DNA of 64,000 bases from Stenotrophomonas sp. NA06056 (lineage in GTDB: Bacteria > Pseudomonadota > Gammaproteobacteria > Xanthomonadales > Xanthomonadaceae): NCBI RefSeq assembly GCF_013364355.1, contig NZ_CP054931.1, positions 4,329,501 through 4,393,500 of the forward strand, in the 5' to 3' direction. Of this stretch, positions 8,972 to 18,024 are shown piece by piece. A program made the position numbers and the translations under genes. Each line of letters starts with the position of its first letter. The stretch's first letter is position 1. Under the pieces are notes generated by a model that was given only the letters and a program-made list of their open reading frames with translations, was not told the origin of the DNA and did no database searches.

Positions 8972-10750
8972 ATGCATAGCGGTGGTCTGGAACTGGCACT
9001 GGTGCTGCTGCTGGCCGCGGTGATCGCGGTGCCGGTGTTCAAGAAGTTCGGCTTCGGCGCGGTGCTGGGCTATCTGGCGGCCGGCGTGGTGCTGGGCCCG
9101 GATGGCCTGGGCTTCGTGCAGGACGCCGACCGCATCCTTGGCGCGGCCGAGATCGGCGTGGTCATGCTGCTGTTCGTGATCGGGCTGGAGCTGTCCCCTG
9201 CCCGGCTGAAGGTGATGCGGCGCTCGGTGTTCGGTGCGGGTGCGGCGCAGGTGGCGCTGTCCGGGCTGGTGCTGGGCGGCCTGCTGCTGCTCGATCACTT
9301 CCAGTGGAAGAGCGCGCTGGTGGTGGGCGTGGCGCTGGCGCTGTCATCGACCGCAGTGGGTCTGCAGCTGCTGTCCGAGCACAAGGCGATCAACAGCGAC
9401 CACGGCCGGCTGGGGTTTGCCATCCTGCTGTTCCAGGACCTGATCGCCATTCCGCTGCTGGCCGCGATTCCGCTGCTGGGCGGGGTCAAGAACGAGACGC
9501 TGCGCTGGGAAGATGCGGCCGTCGCGCTGGGCGCGCTGGCCGTGGTGATCCTGTGCGGGCGGCCGGTGCTGCGCCGCCTGTTCGGCATCATCGCGCGCAC
9601 CCGCAGCCCGGAAGTGTTCACCGCCACCGCGTTGCTGGTGGTGCTGGGTACCGCCTGGTTCATGCAGGAAGCCGGCCTGAGCCCCAGCCTGGGGGCGTTC
9701 CTGGCCGGCGTGCTGCTGTCCGATTCGGAATTCCGGCACGAGCTGGAATCGCAGATCGAACCGTTCAAGGGTCTGCTGCTGGGGCTGTTCTTCATCGCGG
9801 TGGGCATGGGCATCGACCTGGACCGCATCGCCGCCGAACCGTGGATGATTGCTGCCGGCGTGGCGATCCTGCTGGTGGTGAAGTTCAGCCTGCTGTACGC
9901 CATCGGCCGCATCGCCAAGCTCAGCTCCCGGCAGTCGCTGCTGCTGGGCAGCGTGTTGTGGCTGGGCGGCGAATTCGCCTTCGTGGTGTTCAACGAAGCG
10001 CAGCGTGCGCACCTGCTGGGCAATGCCAACCATGACCGGCTGGTGGCGATTGTCGGCCTGTCGATGGCGATCACGCCGTTGCTGATGATCGCCCTGCTGC
10101 GCCTGCTGGGCCAGGAGAAGGCCGCGCCACGCCAGGCGGCGGAGGCCGACAAGGTGGCCCCGGACAATCGCCCGAAGGTGCTGATTGCCGGCATGGGCCG
10201 CTTCGGTCAGGTGATCGCGCGCCTGCTGACTGCGCAGAAGGTGCCGTTCGTGGCGCTGGAAGCGAACCCGGACACCGTGGCCGACCTGCGCCGCTTCGGC
10301 AACCAGCTGTACTACGGCGACCCGACCCGGCCGGAGATGCTGCGCGCCGCCGGTGGCGAGCATATCGACGTGTTCGTGATCACCGTGGACGACCCCGAAA
10401 CCAACCTGCGCGCGGTGCGCATGGTGCGCCGTCTGTACCCGGACGCGACGGTGCTGGCACGTGCGCGCAACCGCCAGCATGCGTGGCGGTTGATGGACAT
10501 GTCGGCCGAACCGTTCCGTGAAGTGTTTGGTACCAGCCTGGAAATGAGCGGGCGCGTGCTGACCGCGCTGGGCGTGGCACCGAGCGTGGCCGAGCGCCAT
10601 GTGCAGCAGTTCCGCGAACACGACGAGAAGCTGCTGCGTGACCAGTACCTGGTCTACGACGACGAGGCGGCGGTGATCCAGACCTCGCGTGATGCGCGCA
10701 ACGACCTGATGCACCTGTTCGAGGCGGACGCGGAAAGCGACGACAAGTAG
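8972..10750 (+). CDS. Kef-type K+/H+ antiporter with RCK (TrkA-N) domain
   Basis: Inner-membrane CPA2-family antiporter of 592 residues. About twelve hydrophobic helices (residues 1-385) include the conserved FGAVLGYLAAGVVLGP start and the LFQDLIAIPLL helix. A cytosolic RCK domain follows from about residue 405 (KVLIAGMGRFGQVIARLL, a Rossmann GxGxxG). Such proteins exchange K+ for H+ under electrophile or pH stress; KefB/KefC/YbaL cannot be separated from sequence alone. The stop codon TAG at 10748-10750 is supplied by the GTAG end of a REP element. Confidence 0.9.
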   Translation: MHSGGLELALVLLLAAVIAVPVFKKFGFGAVLGYLAAGVVLGPDGLGFVQDADRILGAAEIGVVMLLFVIGLELSPARLKVMRRSVFGAGAAQVALSGLVLGGLLLLDHFQWKSALVVGVALALSSTAVGLQLLSEHKAINSDHGRLGFAILLFQDLIAIPLLAAIPLLGGVKNETLRWEDAAVALGALAVVILCGRPVLRRLFGIIARTRSPEVFTATALLVVLGTAWFMQEAGLSPSLGAFLAGVLLSDSEFRHELESQIEPFKGLLLGLFFIAVGMGIDLDRIAAEPWMIAAGVAILLVVKFSLLYAIGRIAKLSSRQSLLLGSVLWLGGEFAFVVFNEAQRAHLLGNANHDRLVAIVGLSMAITPLLMIALLRLLGQEKAAPRQAAEADKVAPDNRPKVLIAGMGRFGQVIARLLTAQKVPFVALEANPDTVADLRRFGNQLYYGDPTRPEMLRAAGGEHIDVFVITVDDPETNLRAVRMVRRLYPDATVLARARNRQHAWRLMDMSAEPFREVFGTSLEMSGRVLTALGVAPSVAERHVQQFREHDEKLLRDQYLVYDDEAAVIQTSRDARNDLMHLFEADAESDDK

Positions 10751-10814
10751 ATCCACGCCATGCGTGGATGATCGTGCCCGGAGCCAAAAGCATCCACGCA
10801 TGGCGTGGATCTAC
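10747..10814. repeat. facing pair of SMAG/REP palindromes
   Basis: A GTAG-ended palindrome with arms ATCCACGC/GCGTGGAT occupies 10747-10769, and its exact inverse occupies 10792-10814, with 22 bases between. The pair separates two convergent genes and can fold into one long hairpin, so it is a good candidate for a bidirectional terminator. The first copy overlaps the antiporter stop codon. Confidence 0.88.
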
Positions 10815-10824
10815 CGGGTCCCGG

Positions 10825-13800
10825 TCAGCCGTTGTCGCGCAGGAACCTGGCCATCGACGATACGCCCGGCACGCGCGGCTCGAACTCGGCGGCGACGTCG
10901 ATGAAGCCGCGCATCACCGCGATCTCGCGCGGGCTGCGGTTCAAGCCATCGCGCGCTTCCGGATCGGCACCGGCGCGCAGCAGACGCTGCACCAGCAGCG
11001 GCAAGCCGTGCAGGGCGGCCAGGTGCAGCGGGCCGAAGCCACGCGGATCGCGCACATCCAGGCTCACGTCTTCATCCAGCAGGCGCTCGACAGCGGCCAT
11101 CACCACCTGCTCGTCGCAGGCGGTACCCGGTTCGGCGCGCGCGCCCATCAGCAGCAGCAACGGCGTGACCGCACCGGCGGCGGCCTGGTCCGGCTCTGCA
11201 CCGGCCAGCAGCAGGGTGTCGAGCAGCGCCAGCAGGCGCGAGCGATCGCGCGCACTGAAGCCATACAGTGCCGCGCAGTGCAGCGGCGCGAGCTGCTGGG
11301 CATCGCCGGCATGTACGTCGGCACCGGCGGTGAGCAGGCGCGCCACGATGTCCGGCAGGCCCAGCGCCGAGGCCAGCATCAGCACGGTCACCCCGCCTGG
11401 CAGGCGGTGTTCGAGCTGCGCCCCGGCGTCGAGCAGGGCCGAGACGATCTCGACCTGGCGCATGCTGACCGCCGCCGACAACGGCGTGGCGCCACTGGCA
11501 GCGGCATGCTGCGGATCGGCGCCACGCGCCAGCAGCAGGTCGACCACGGCCAGATGGCCACCGCCGGCAGCACGCAGCAGCGCAGTGCAGCCCTGCGCAT
11601 CGACGGCGTCGATGGCAAAGCCCAGATCATTCAAACGGCGCACCGCATCGACATCACCGGCCATCGCAGCGGCCGGCAGGTCGCCTTCGCGAAGGGTTCT
11701 GCGCGGCAGCGGCCAGACCCGCCAGTCCAGCCAGTCGGCCAGATCGCGACGACCGATCGACAGCGCTACGCCCAGCGGCGTCTGCCCATCGGCAGCACGC
11801 GCTTCCGGCGAGGCACCATGTTGCACCAGCAGCTTCAGGGCGCTTTCGCGCGCCAGCGCGGTGGCCAGATGCAGCGCGGTCATGCCATGGCTGTCGCGTG
11901 CTTCACGGTCCACGCCGGTGGTGAGCAGGGCCTGCTGCAGGCGCAGCCAACCCAGGCGTACCGCCAGTGACAACGGCGGATCACCGGCCGGCGAAGCGGC
12001 AAACGGATCGGCGCCACGTTCCAGCAGCTCCAGCGCCAGCTGTTCCAGGCCACGCGCCGCTTGATCGTGCTGCGCACAGGCGGCCAGGAAACGCGCCAGT
12101 CCACCACGTCCGGCCGGCGACAGGCCGTGCTGCAGCATCACCTGCAGGGCTGGCACGGCATCGATACCGCGCGACAGCAGCGCGAACATCGGCGTATCGG
12201 CACAGGCGTCGCGCACGTACGGATCGGCACCATGGGCGAGCAGCCAGTCGACTGCGCGCGGCTCCAGCGCCAGCTCCGGATCAAGCAGCAGGCCCCCCAG
12301 CTCTTCCGGCTGGCACAGCCTGGCCAGGGCGGCCATGCCATCGGTATTGCCGAACCCCAGCGCCTCGCGCAGCAGGGTCAACGGCGGGCGGTCAGGCAGC
12401 AGGCCGCTGGCACTGGCCGTCTCACCGCGCTCGCCCAGGCCATCGCTGACGGCGGCAGGCAACGGGTAGGACGGGTCCAGCAGGGCGACGATCGCCCAGC
12501 GACCAGCTTCGGCGGCGTAGTCCACCGCGCGCCGACCGGCCGGATCGGTGCCGTCGGCGGCGATGCCCAGTTCCAGCAGGCGCTTGATCAACAGCGGCGA
12601 AACGTCCTCGGCCATCGTTGCCAGCAACACCGCGTTGCGGCCGTCGGTATCGACCGCAACCAGGTCGGGTTTGTGCGGCAGCAGGTGCTCGACCACGGCT
12701 GCGCGACCGGCACGTGCAGCTTCCAGCCACGGGGTACGACCGAGCGCGTCGCGCGCTTCCAGGTTGGCACCGGCGGCAAGCAGCACGCCGATGATGTCGA
12801 CGTGGCCGGCCAGTGCCGCTTCATGCAGTGCGCTGCGGCGCTGGCGGTCACGTGCGTCGGCACGTGCCTTGTGCTTGAGCAGCAGCTGCACACCGGCCGG
12901 ATCATCGTCTTCGGTGGCGGCCGCGGCCAGCAGCACCGGGGTGCCCTCAGCCGGCTCGCTGCGCGCACCGCGCTCCAGCAGGAAGCGCGCCAGGCGCCAG
13001 TTCCCGACCTGGCAGGCCACCGCCAACGGCGACCAGCCATCACGATTCAACGCGTCGACTTCAGCCGCCGCATCACGCAGCAACGCGGCCACGCCCGGGT
13101 CGGAACTGCGGGCGGCATGGTGCAGGGGCGTGTTGCCTTCACTGTCGGTGGCGCGCGAATCGGCACCGTTGGCCAGCAGGGTCATCACCGCCTCCGGACG
13201 CCCATGCCAGCTGTCGCGGGTCGCGGCCAGCAGCGGGGTCATGCCACGGTGTGGTGCGTTCACATCGACGCCGCGGCCGATCAGCTCGCGCAGCAGGCGC
13301 AGGTCCGGCAGGACGGCGGCGAGCACCGCCAGGCTGCGCTGGTCGCGCCAGTTAGGGTCAGGCAGGGAATACGGATCGGCGCCGGCCTGCAGCAACTGCA
13401 GCGCACGGTCGATGCGGCCGTGGCGTGCGGCTTCGTACAGGGCGGGGGTCAGCTCCTGTGGCGCCAACGCTTCCAGCGGGGTGGTGTCGGCGACCGCGCT
13501 GAACAGCGCTTCGCGATCCACCGGCAGCTCAGCGCCAACCGCGCTGCGCAGCGACACCAGCGGTGCCGGTGCAATGCGCTGCAGCAGCAGGTGCAGCAGC
13601 GGCGACAGCAGCAGCACCGCCAGTGCCGACGGCCAACGCGCGCTTTCCGGCAGCAGTTCCGGCCAGGTCGGCAGTACCACCAGTGCGGCCAGGGCCATCA
13701 CCAGTGCTGCCACGCCAAGGCCACGCCAGGCACTGAGGTCGCGACCGGCCAACGCCTGCCAATGCTGGGCCAGGCCCCCGTCAAGACGCTCGACATCGTT

Positions 13801-14163
13801 CCACAGCGGCCAGGTGCGCCAAGCCGCCAGCAGGCCGGCGCTGACCAGCACGCTCAGACCCAGCACCGCGGCCAGGCTGCCGCTGTCGCGCAGCGCGGCC
13901 AGTGGCCAGGCCAGCAGCAGGGCCAGCAGCGACGGCGCGGCGGTCCACAGTACCAGCAGTGCCGGCAGATCCTGGCGGGTGATCACCTTCGGCGGCAGCA
14001 GCGCGCGGCTGCGCCGCCACCACGACACCCCCAGCGCGAACGCCGGTTGTGCCAGGGCCGCCAGCACCGCGCCGGGCAGGCCACCCAGCGCCGATCCCAG
14101 CGCCAGCAGGGCACCGAGGGTGAAGGCCAGCGACAGGGCGCGGGATCGGGAAAGCTCAGTCAT
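10825..14163 (-). CDS. large membrane-anchored ankyrin-repeat protein
   Basis: Protein of 1112 residues. Residues 1 to about 200 contain several hydrophobic helices (for example [18 protein letters not shown] and [17 protein letters not shown]). From about residue 235 to the C-terminus there are roughly twenty ankyrin-like repeats with the pattern G.TPL..A...G.....LL..GAD. Some repeats are degenerate around 600-660, so the solenoid may be in two blocks. Ankyrin solenoids bind proteins; the partner is unknown. The start (14163) overlaps the YcgL stop by 8 bases, suggesting translational coupling. Confidence 0.85.
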   Translation of the reverse strand: MTELSRSRALSLAFTLGALLALGSALGGLPGAVLAALAQPAFALGVSWWRRSRALLPPKVITRQDLPALLVLWTAAPSLLALLLAWPLAALRDSGSLAAVLGLSVLVSAGLLAAWRTWPLWNDVERLDGGLAQHWQALAGRDLSAWRGLGVAALVMALAALVVLPTWPELLPESARWPSALAVLLLSPLLHLLLQRIAPAPLVSLRSAVGAELPVDREALFSAVADTTPLEALAPQELTPALYEAARHGRIDRALQLLQAGADPYSLPDPNWRDQRSLAVLAAVLPDLRLLRELIGRGVDVNAPHRGMTPLLAATRDSWHGRPEAVMTLLANGADSRATDSEGNTPLHHAARSSDPGVAALLRDAAAEVDALNRDGWSPLAVACQVGNWRLARFLLERGARSEPAEGTPVLLAAAATEDDDPAGVQLLLKHKARADARDRQRRSALHEAALAGHVDIIGVLLAAGANLEARDALGRTPWLEAARAGRAAVVEHLLPHKPDLVAVDTDGRNAVLLATMAEDVSPLLIKRLLELGIAADGTDPAGRRAVDYAAEAGRWAIVALLDPSYPLPAAVSDGLGERGETASASGLLPDRPPLTLLREALGFGNTDGMAALARLCQPEELGGLLLDPELALEPRAVDWLLAHGADPYVRDACADTPMFALLSRGIDAVPALQVMLQHGLSPAGRGGLARFLAACAQHDQAARGLEQLALELLERGADPFAASPAGDPPLSLAVRLGWLRLQQALLTTGVDREARDSHGMTALHLATALARESALKLLVQHGASPEARAADGQTPLGVALSIGRRDLADWLDWRVWPLPRRTLREGDLPAAAMAGDVDAVRRLNDLGFAIDAVDAQGCTALLRAAGGGHLAVVDLLLARGADPQHAAASGATPLSAAVSMRQVEIVSALLDAGAQLEHRLPGGVTVLMLASALGLPDIVARLLTAGADVHAGDAQQLAPLHCAALYGFSARDRSRLLALLDTLLLAGAEPDQAAAGAVTPLLLLMGARAEPGTACDEQVVMAAVERLLDEDVSLDVRDPRGFGPLHLAALHGLPLLVQRLLRAGADPEARDGLNRSPREIAVMRGFIDVAAEFEPRVPGVSSMARFLRDNG

Positions 14164-14416
14164 AGTGGCGCAGCATCATGCTGCTCACCGACGGTGGTAC
14201 CTGCAGATAGAACCCGCGCTCGGTCAGTTCGCTGCGCACCTTGGCCGGGTCGGCCTGGGCCAGCCGGCGCTGCGCGTCCAGGGTCACTTCCAGGACGAAG
14301 ACGAGCGAACCCAGTGACGCCGACAGCGGCGCAGGCAAGGCGCTGAAGTCATCGCGTCGGGCGAGATAGACGTAGGTGTCCGGCTTGAGTTGGCTTTTAT
14401 AGACGTAGGCGTGCAT
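14156..14416 (-). CDS. YcgL domain protein
   Basis: Small protein of 86 residues beginning [24 protein letters not shown], the characteristic N-terminus of the YcgL family. The family tail includes [12 protein letters not shown]. Function is not established. The frame is open back to 14485, but the family start is at 14416. The 3' end overlaps the start of the ankyrin gene by 8 bases, so the two are translated from one message. Confidence 0.85.
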   Translation of the reverse strand: MHAYVYKSQLKPDTYVYLARRDDFSALPAPLSASLGSLVFVLEVTLDAQRRLAQADPAKVRSELTERGFYLQVPPSVSSMMLRHYD

Positions 14417-14451
14417 GTCCACGGGACGATAACCCGGGAAGAGCCGTGATT

Positions 14452-14520
14452 GTGTCGGAAAGCCGACACCGGGGAAAGCCGTCACGCGACGATGGCGGCG
14501 CGATCGACGGCGTTTCCCCG
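14452..14520. repeat. two consecutive long hairpins
   Basis: The gap between the YcgL gene and the downstream end of the pigment operon holds two inverted repeats. GTGTCGG (14452-14458) pairs with CCGACAC (14463-14469) around a 4-base loop. Then CGGGGAAAGCCGTC (14470-14483) pairs with GACGGCGTTTCCCCG (14506-14520), with a single bulged C and a 22-base loop. Neither is followed by a clear U-run on either strand. They sit where the pigment operon transcript should end, so a role in 3'-end formation or protection is possible. Confidence 0.6.
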
Positions 14521-14565
14521 TTGAGGTTCAGCAATGTGGCGACGCTGTTCAGCCAGCGGGCACCC

Positions 14566-15066
14566 TCAGTTGGCCGCTACTTCTTCGGTCATCAGCGGAT
14601 CCAGGGTGGGCTGTTCGAGCCAGCGCGCCACGTCGCCGCCCAGCGCTTCGGCGATCAGCTTCAGCGTGGTGCAGGCGCGGAAGGTGAAGGGCCGGCTGGT
14701 GGTGCGCTTGAAGCTGAAATTGCCGACCACGCGGCCGTCTTCCTTCAGCTCACCATAAATGCGGCCCCACTTCGGCCCGGAGATGGCGCCGCCACCGGCG
14801 GCATGGGCCTTGGTCACCACGATGTCCAGGCGCCGACTTTCGCTGCCATCCAGCGGCGCGGCCACGACCCTGCCGGCGGCATGGCGCGCGATGCTGTCGC
14901 TGAGATAGCTGCCGAACCGGCACTCGGTGCGGATCAGTTCGCCGCCCACGTCGGTGCGGTAGGGAATGTCGGCCGCGACGCGGATGGGTGCATCCGCAGC
15001 CTGGGCCTGCAATGCAGGCGCGCACGCAAAAGCCGCTGCCAAGGCAGCGGCGGTCATCACTTTCAT
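14566..15066 (-). CDS. secreted protein at the end of the pigment operon
   Basis: Predicted periplasmic protein of 166 residues with a clear signal peptide (MKVMTAAALAAAFACAPALQ, likely cut after AQA near residue 23). The mature part has two cysteines (TECRFGSYL and FRACTTLKL) and no domain I recognise. It follows the next upstream gene by 55 bases on the same strand, so it is probably the last gene of the aryl-polyene transcript, but it may have its own role. Confidence 0.65.
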   Translation of the reverse strand: MKVMTAAALAAAFACAPALQAQAADAPIRVAADIPYRTDVGGELIRTECRFGSYLSDSIARHAAGRVVAAPLDGSESRRLDIVVTKAHAAGGGAISGPKWGRIYGELKEDGRVVGNFSFKRTTSRPFTFRACTTLKLIAEALGGDVARWLEQPTLDPLMTEEVAAN

Positions 15067-15121
15067 GCTGTTCCCCCTGTGGAACGTTGCCCCGGCACCC
15101 CGTGCCGGGGACAGCGATGGC

Positions 15122-15562
15122 TTACTTGACCTTGGCGTAGGTGCCCTTCAAGGCCACGCCAGCGACGAAGGTGCCAGCCCAGCACTCGTAGTTGGTCGCG
15201 CTCTTGAACTCGTTCTTCTTGTAGTAGCTGACGATGTCGACCACAGCATTGGCGCCGCGCGACTTGGCACCGTCCTGCAGGGCCAGCAGCGCCGACAGCG
15301 CAACCCAGTTGCAGGCCTCGACGTCGCTCTTGTTGGCGGCGTTGGTCTTCTTGTTGGTCACGTCTTCGCCCAGGCGCTGCTGCACGCTGACCGGCTGGCC
15401 GGCCAGGTAGAAGCGCACGCTGCCGTCGATGCCGGCATCTTTGGCAGCCTGCGAATTGATCAGCTCGCGCAGGGACTGTTCGACGCGGGTATCGCGCGCC
15501 GAAGCGGTGGAAGTCAGGGCCAGCAGCGCGGTGGCAGTGGCGATCAGCAGGGTGCGGCGCAT
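15122..15562 (-). CDS. small secreted protein downstream of the ketosynthase
   Basis: Predicted periplasmic protein of 146 residues. MRRTLLIATATALLALTSTASA is a standard signal peptide. The mature part contains KSRGANAVVDIVSYYKKNEF, resembling a short family found next to xanthomonadin genes and sometimes misnamed an excinuclease ATPase subunit; no nucleotide-binding motif is present. The start at 15562 is preferred over the longer frame because it begins the signal peptide. It lies 37 bases after the ketosynthase stop and is probably in the same operon. Confidence 0.65.
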   Translation of the reverse strand: MRRTLLIATATALLALTSTASARDTRVEQSLRELINSQAAKDAGIDGSVRFYLAGQPVSVQQRLGEDVTNKKTNAANKSDVEACNWVALSALLALQDGAKSRGANAVVDIVSYYKKNEFKSATNYECWAGTFVAGVALKGTYAKVK

Positions 15563-15599
15563 CGGAACGTCTCCTTGTTGAGGTGCGGGTACGGCGGGA

Positions 15600-16838
15600 T
15601 CACGCGCTCCAGCGGCGGAACACCAACGAGGTGTTGATGCCACCGAAGGCGAAGTTGTTGCTCATCACGTACTCGGCCTGCAGCTCGCGGCCTTGCCCGG
15701 TGATGAAATCGAGCTGGCCGCAACGCGGGTCCACCTCGACCAGGTTCAGGGTGGGCGCGAACCAGCCGGCGCGCATCATCTCGATGCTCATCCAGGCTTC
15801 GAACGCACCGCAACCACCCAGCATGTGGCCAACGTAGCTCTTCAACGAGCTGATCGGCACGCGGCTGCCGAACACCTGGGCGGTGGCCTGGGTCTCGGCG
15901 ATGTCGCCGTGATCGGTCGCAGTGCCGTGGGCGTTCACGTAATCGATCTGCGCCGGTTGCAGTCCGGCGTCTTCCAATGCCAGGCGCATGGCCTGGGCCA
16001 TGGTGTCGGCGCTGGGCTGGGTGACGTGCTGGCCGTCGCTGTTGGTGCCGTAGCCCACGATCTCGGCGAGGATGGTCGCGCCACGTGCCTGCGCGTGTTC
16101 CAGATCCTCCAGGATCAGGGTACAGGCACCCTCGCCTAGCACCAGGCCATCGCGGCCGGCATCGAACGGACGCGGGGTGCTGTGCGGCGCATCGTTGCGC
16201 GTGCTGGTGGCGAACAGGGTGTCGAACACTGCGGCTGCGGTGGCGTCGAGCTGTTCGGCACCGCCGGCCACCATCACCGTCTGCTTGCCGCTGCGGATCG
16301 CCTCGTAACCGGCGCCCACGCCCTGGCTGCCCGACGTGCAGGCGCTGGAGGTGGTGTAGACACGCCCTGACAAGCCGAAGAACACACCGATGTTGACCGG
16401 TGCGGTGTGGCTCATCATCTTCAGGTAGGTGGTGGCGCTGATGCCGTCGGTGGTGAACTCGTGCAGCATGCGGCCGAATTCACCGGTGGCCTCGTGGCTG
16501 CCCGACGAGGAGCCGTAGGCCACGCCGGTACGGCCACTGCGCAGCACCGGGTGCTCGAACAAGCCCGCCTCGCGCAGCGCAACCTCGGTGGCGCGCACCG
16601 ACATGATCGCGACCTTGCCCATCGAACGGGTGGTCTTGCGGTTGTAGTTCGGCGGCAGCTCATAGTCCTGCGCCGGCGCGGCCAGCTTGGTGTTCAGGCC
16701 CGCATAGACATCCCATTCCGGCATCGAACGCACTGCATTGCGGCAGCTGCGCAGATGGGCCTGGATGGTCGGCCAGTCGTGGCCGAGCGGGCTGATGGCG
16801 GCGGCACCGGTAACCACTACACGACGATCGGCGGCCAT
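15600..16838 (-). CDS. beta-ketoacyl-ACP synthase (FabF-like), aryl-polyene cluster
   Basis: Ketosynthase of 412 residues that would extend the polyene chain with malonyl-ACP. The catalytic triad is intact: C167 (TTSSACTSGSQG), H304 (NAHGTATDHGD) and H338 (SYVGHMLGGCG). The C-terminal family signature NNFAFGGINTSLVF is present. The reading frame stays open past 16838, but the ATG there starts MAADRRVVVTGAAAISPLG and overlaps the ketoreductase stop by one base (TGATG). Position after the ketoreductase matches ApeR of the E. coli aryl-polyene cluster as I recall it. Confidence 0.92.
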   Translation of the reverse strand: MAADRRVVVTGAAAISPLGHDWPTIQAHLRSCRNAVRSMPEWDVYAGLNTKLAAPAQDYELPPNYNRKTTRSMGKVAIMSVRATEVALREAGLFEHPVLRSGRTGVAYGSSSGSHEATGEFGRMLHEFTTDGISATTYLKMMSHTAPVNIGVFFGLSGRVYTTSSACTSGSQGVGAGYEAIRSGKQTVMVAGGAEQLDATAAAVFDTLFATSTRNDAPHSTPRPFDAGRDGLVLGEGACTLILEDLEHAQARGATILAEIVGYGTNSDGQHVTQPSADTMAQAMRLALEDAGLQPAQIDYVNAHGTATDHGDIAETQATAQVFGSRVPISSLKSYVGHMLGGCGAFEAWMSIEMMRAGWFAPTLNLVEVDPRCGQLDFITGQGRELQAEYVMSNNFAFGGINTSLVFRRWSA

Positions 16839-17569
16839 CAGATCATCCCTCCGTTGACCGAGATCACCTGGCGGGTGATGTAACCGGCCGGCTCGGACAG
16901 CAGGAACGCGACGGTCGCCGCCACTTCCTCGGGACGGCCTACGCGGCCGGCCGGGATCAGCTTCAAGGCGTGTTCGACCACTTCTTCGTTGAGCATGTCG
17001 GTCTCGATCAGGCCCGGGGCCACGCAGTTGACGGTGATCTGGCGGCTGGCCAGTTCCAGCGCCAATGCCTTGCTGGCACCGATGATGCCGGCCTTGGCCG
17101 CACTGTAGTTGACCTGCCCGCGGTTGCCGGCCACGCCGGACACCGAGGACAGGGTGACGATGCGGCCCGGCTTGCGCCGCCGCACCATCGGCATGATCAG
17201 CGGATGCAGCACGTTGTAGAAGCCGTCCAGGTTGGTATGGATCACCTGGTCCCAGTCGTCCTCGGACAGTGCCGGGAAGGCGCCATCGCGGGCGATGCCG
17301 GCATTGCATACCACGCCGTAGTAGGCGCCATGTGCCTCCACGTCTGCCTCCAGCGCGGCACGTGCGGCAGCACGGTCGGCCACGTCGAAGGCCAGCACGC
17401 GGGCCTGCTGGCCCAGTGCGTTGATCTCTGCAGCCACCGCCTGTGCTTCTTCCACACGGCTGCGGCAATGCACCACCACGTCGAAGCCATCGCGCGCGAT
17501 ACGCAGCGCAATGGCCCGGCCGATGCCCCGGCTCGCGCCGGTCACCAGCACGCTTCGATTCCCTGTCAT
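16838..17569 (-). CDS. 3-oxoacyl-ACP reductase (FabG-like), aryl-polyene cluster
   Basis: Short-chain dehydrogenase of 243 residues that would reduce the beta-keto group during each elongation. The NADPH loop TGASRGIG is at residues 10-17, the catalytic serine in SSVSGVAG and the YxxxK pair in NYSAAKAG. The last residues VISVNGGMI are FabG-like. ATG at 17569 overlaps the dehydratase stop (ATGA), and its own stop overlaps the ketosynthase start, so the three are coupled. Equivalent to ApeQ by order. Confidence 0.92.
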   Translation of the reverse strand: MTGNRSVLVTGASRGIGRAIALRIARDGFDVVVHCRSRVEEAQAVAAEINALGQQARVLAFDVADRAAARAALEADVEAHGAYYGVVCNAGIARDGAFPALSEDDWDQVIHTNLDGFYNVLHPLIMPMVRRRKPGRIVTLSSVSGVAGNRGQVNYSAAKAGIIGASKALALELASRQITVNCVAPGLIETDMLNEEVVEHALKLIPAGRVGRPEEVAATVAFLLSEPAGYITRQVISVNGGMI

Positions 17570-18024
17570 GCCTGTCCACTCTCCAGATAGGCCATCGAGT
17601 CGGCCGGTTCGAACACCGACACGTTGGCAATCGCCCATTCTTCTTCGCCTGCCAGGATGCGGCAGGCGAACATCCCTAATCCATTGTCGCCCAACAGCTC
17701 GCAACGCGCCTGTACCTGCAGGCGGGTACCGCTGGGGAAGCTGCTGCGGCTGCTGGTATAGCGCCGGCTGCCGAGCAGAAAGCCCAGCTGCGGCGGGTTG
17801 CCGGCCGTGCGTGCGCGGCAGCCGGCCCAGGCGGCGATCGCCTGGGCCATGTATTCGATGCCGACCCAGGCCGGGACCCCGCCGTCTTCGATGAACAGGC
17901 CCGCTTCGGGCACCACCAGTTCCGCCTCGATGCTGTCCTGGTCCCAGCGCAGGATGCGGTCCAGCAGGCACATGTCCTGGCGGTGCGGCACCACGTCTTC
18001 AATGGCGTACAGCGGCAGGTTCAT
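17566..18024 (-). CDS. 3-hydroxyacyl-ACP dehydratase (hotdog fold), aryl-polyene cluster
   Basis: FabZ-like dehydratase of 152 residues. The histidine of the active site lies in VVPHRQDMCLLD and the acidic partner in VGIEYMAQAIAAWAG, the two motifs of the hotdog-fold dehydratases. It would introduce each trans double bond of the polyene. The start at 18024 overlaps the ketosynthase stop (ATGA) and the stop overlaps the ketoreductase start. Equivalent to ApeP by order. Confidence 0.9.
   Translation of the reverse strand: MNLPLYAIEDVVPHRQDMCLLDRILRWDQDSIEAELVVPEAGLFIEDGGVPAWVGIEYMAQAIAAWAGCRARTAGNPPQLGFLLGSRRYTSSRSSFPSGTRLQVQARCELLGDNGLGMFACRILAGEEEWAIANVSVFEPADSMAYLESGQA

Noticed and set aside
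12061..14346. A 761-codon plus-strand gene
   Set aside because: Antisense shadow of the ankyrin gene with low-complexity Arg/Gln/His composition.
15600..17630. A single 676-codon fusion protein
   Set aside because: The ketosynthase frame stays open through the ketoreductase gene only because of high GC; the ketoreductase frame has intact motifs and the ketosynthase has its own ATG at 16838.
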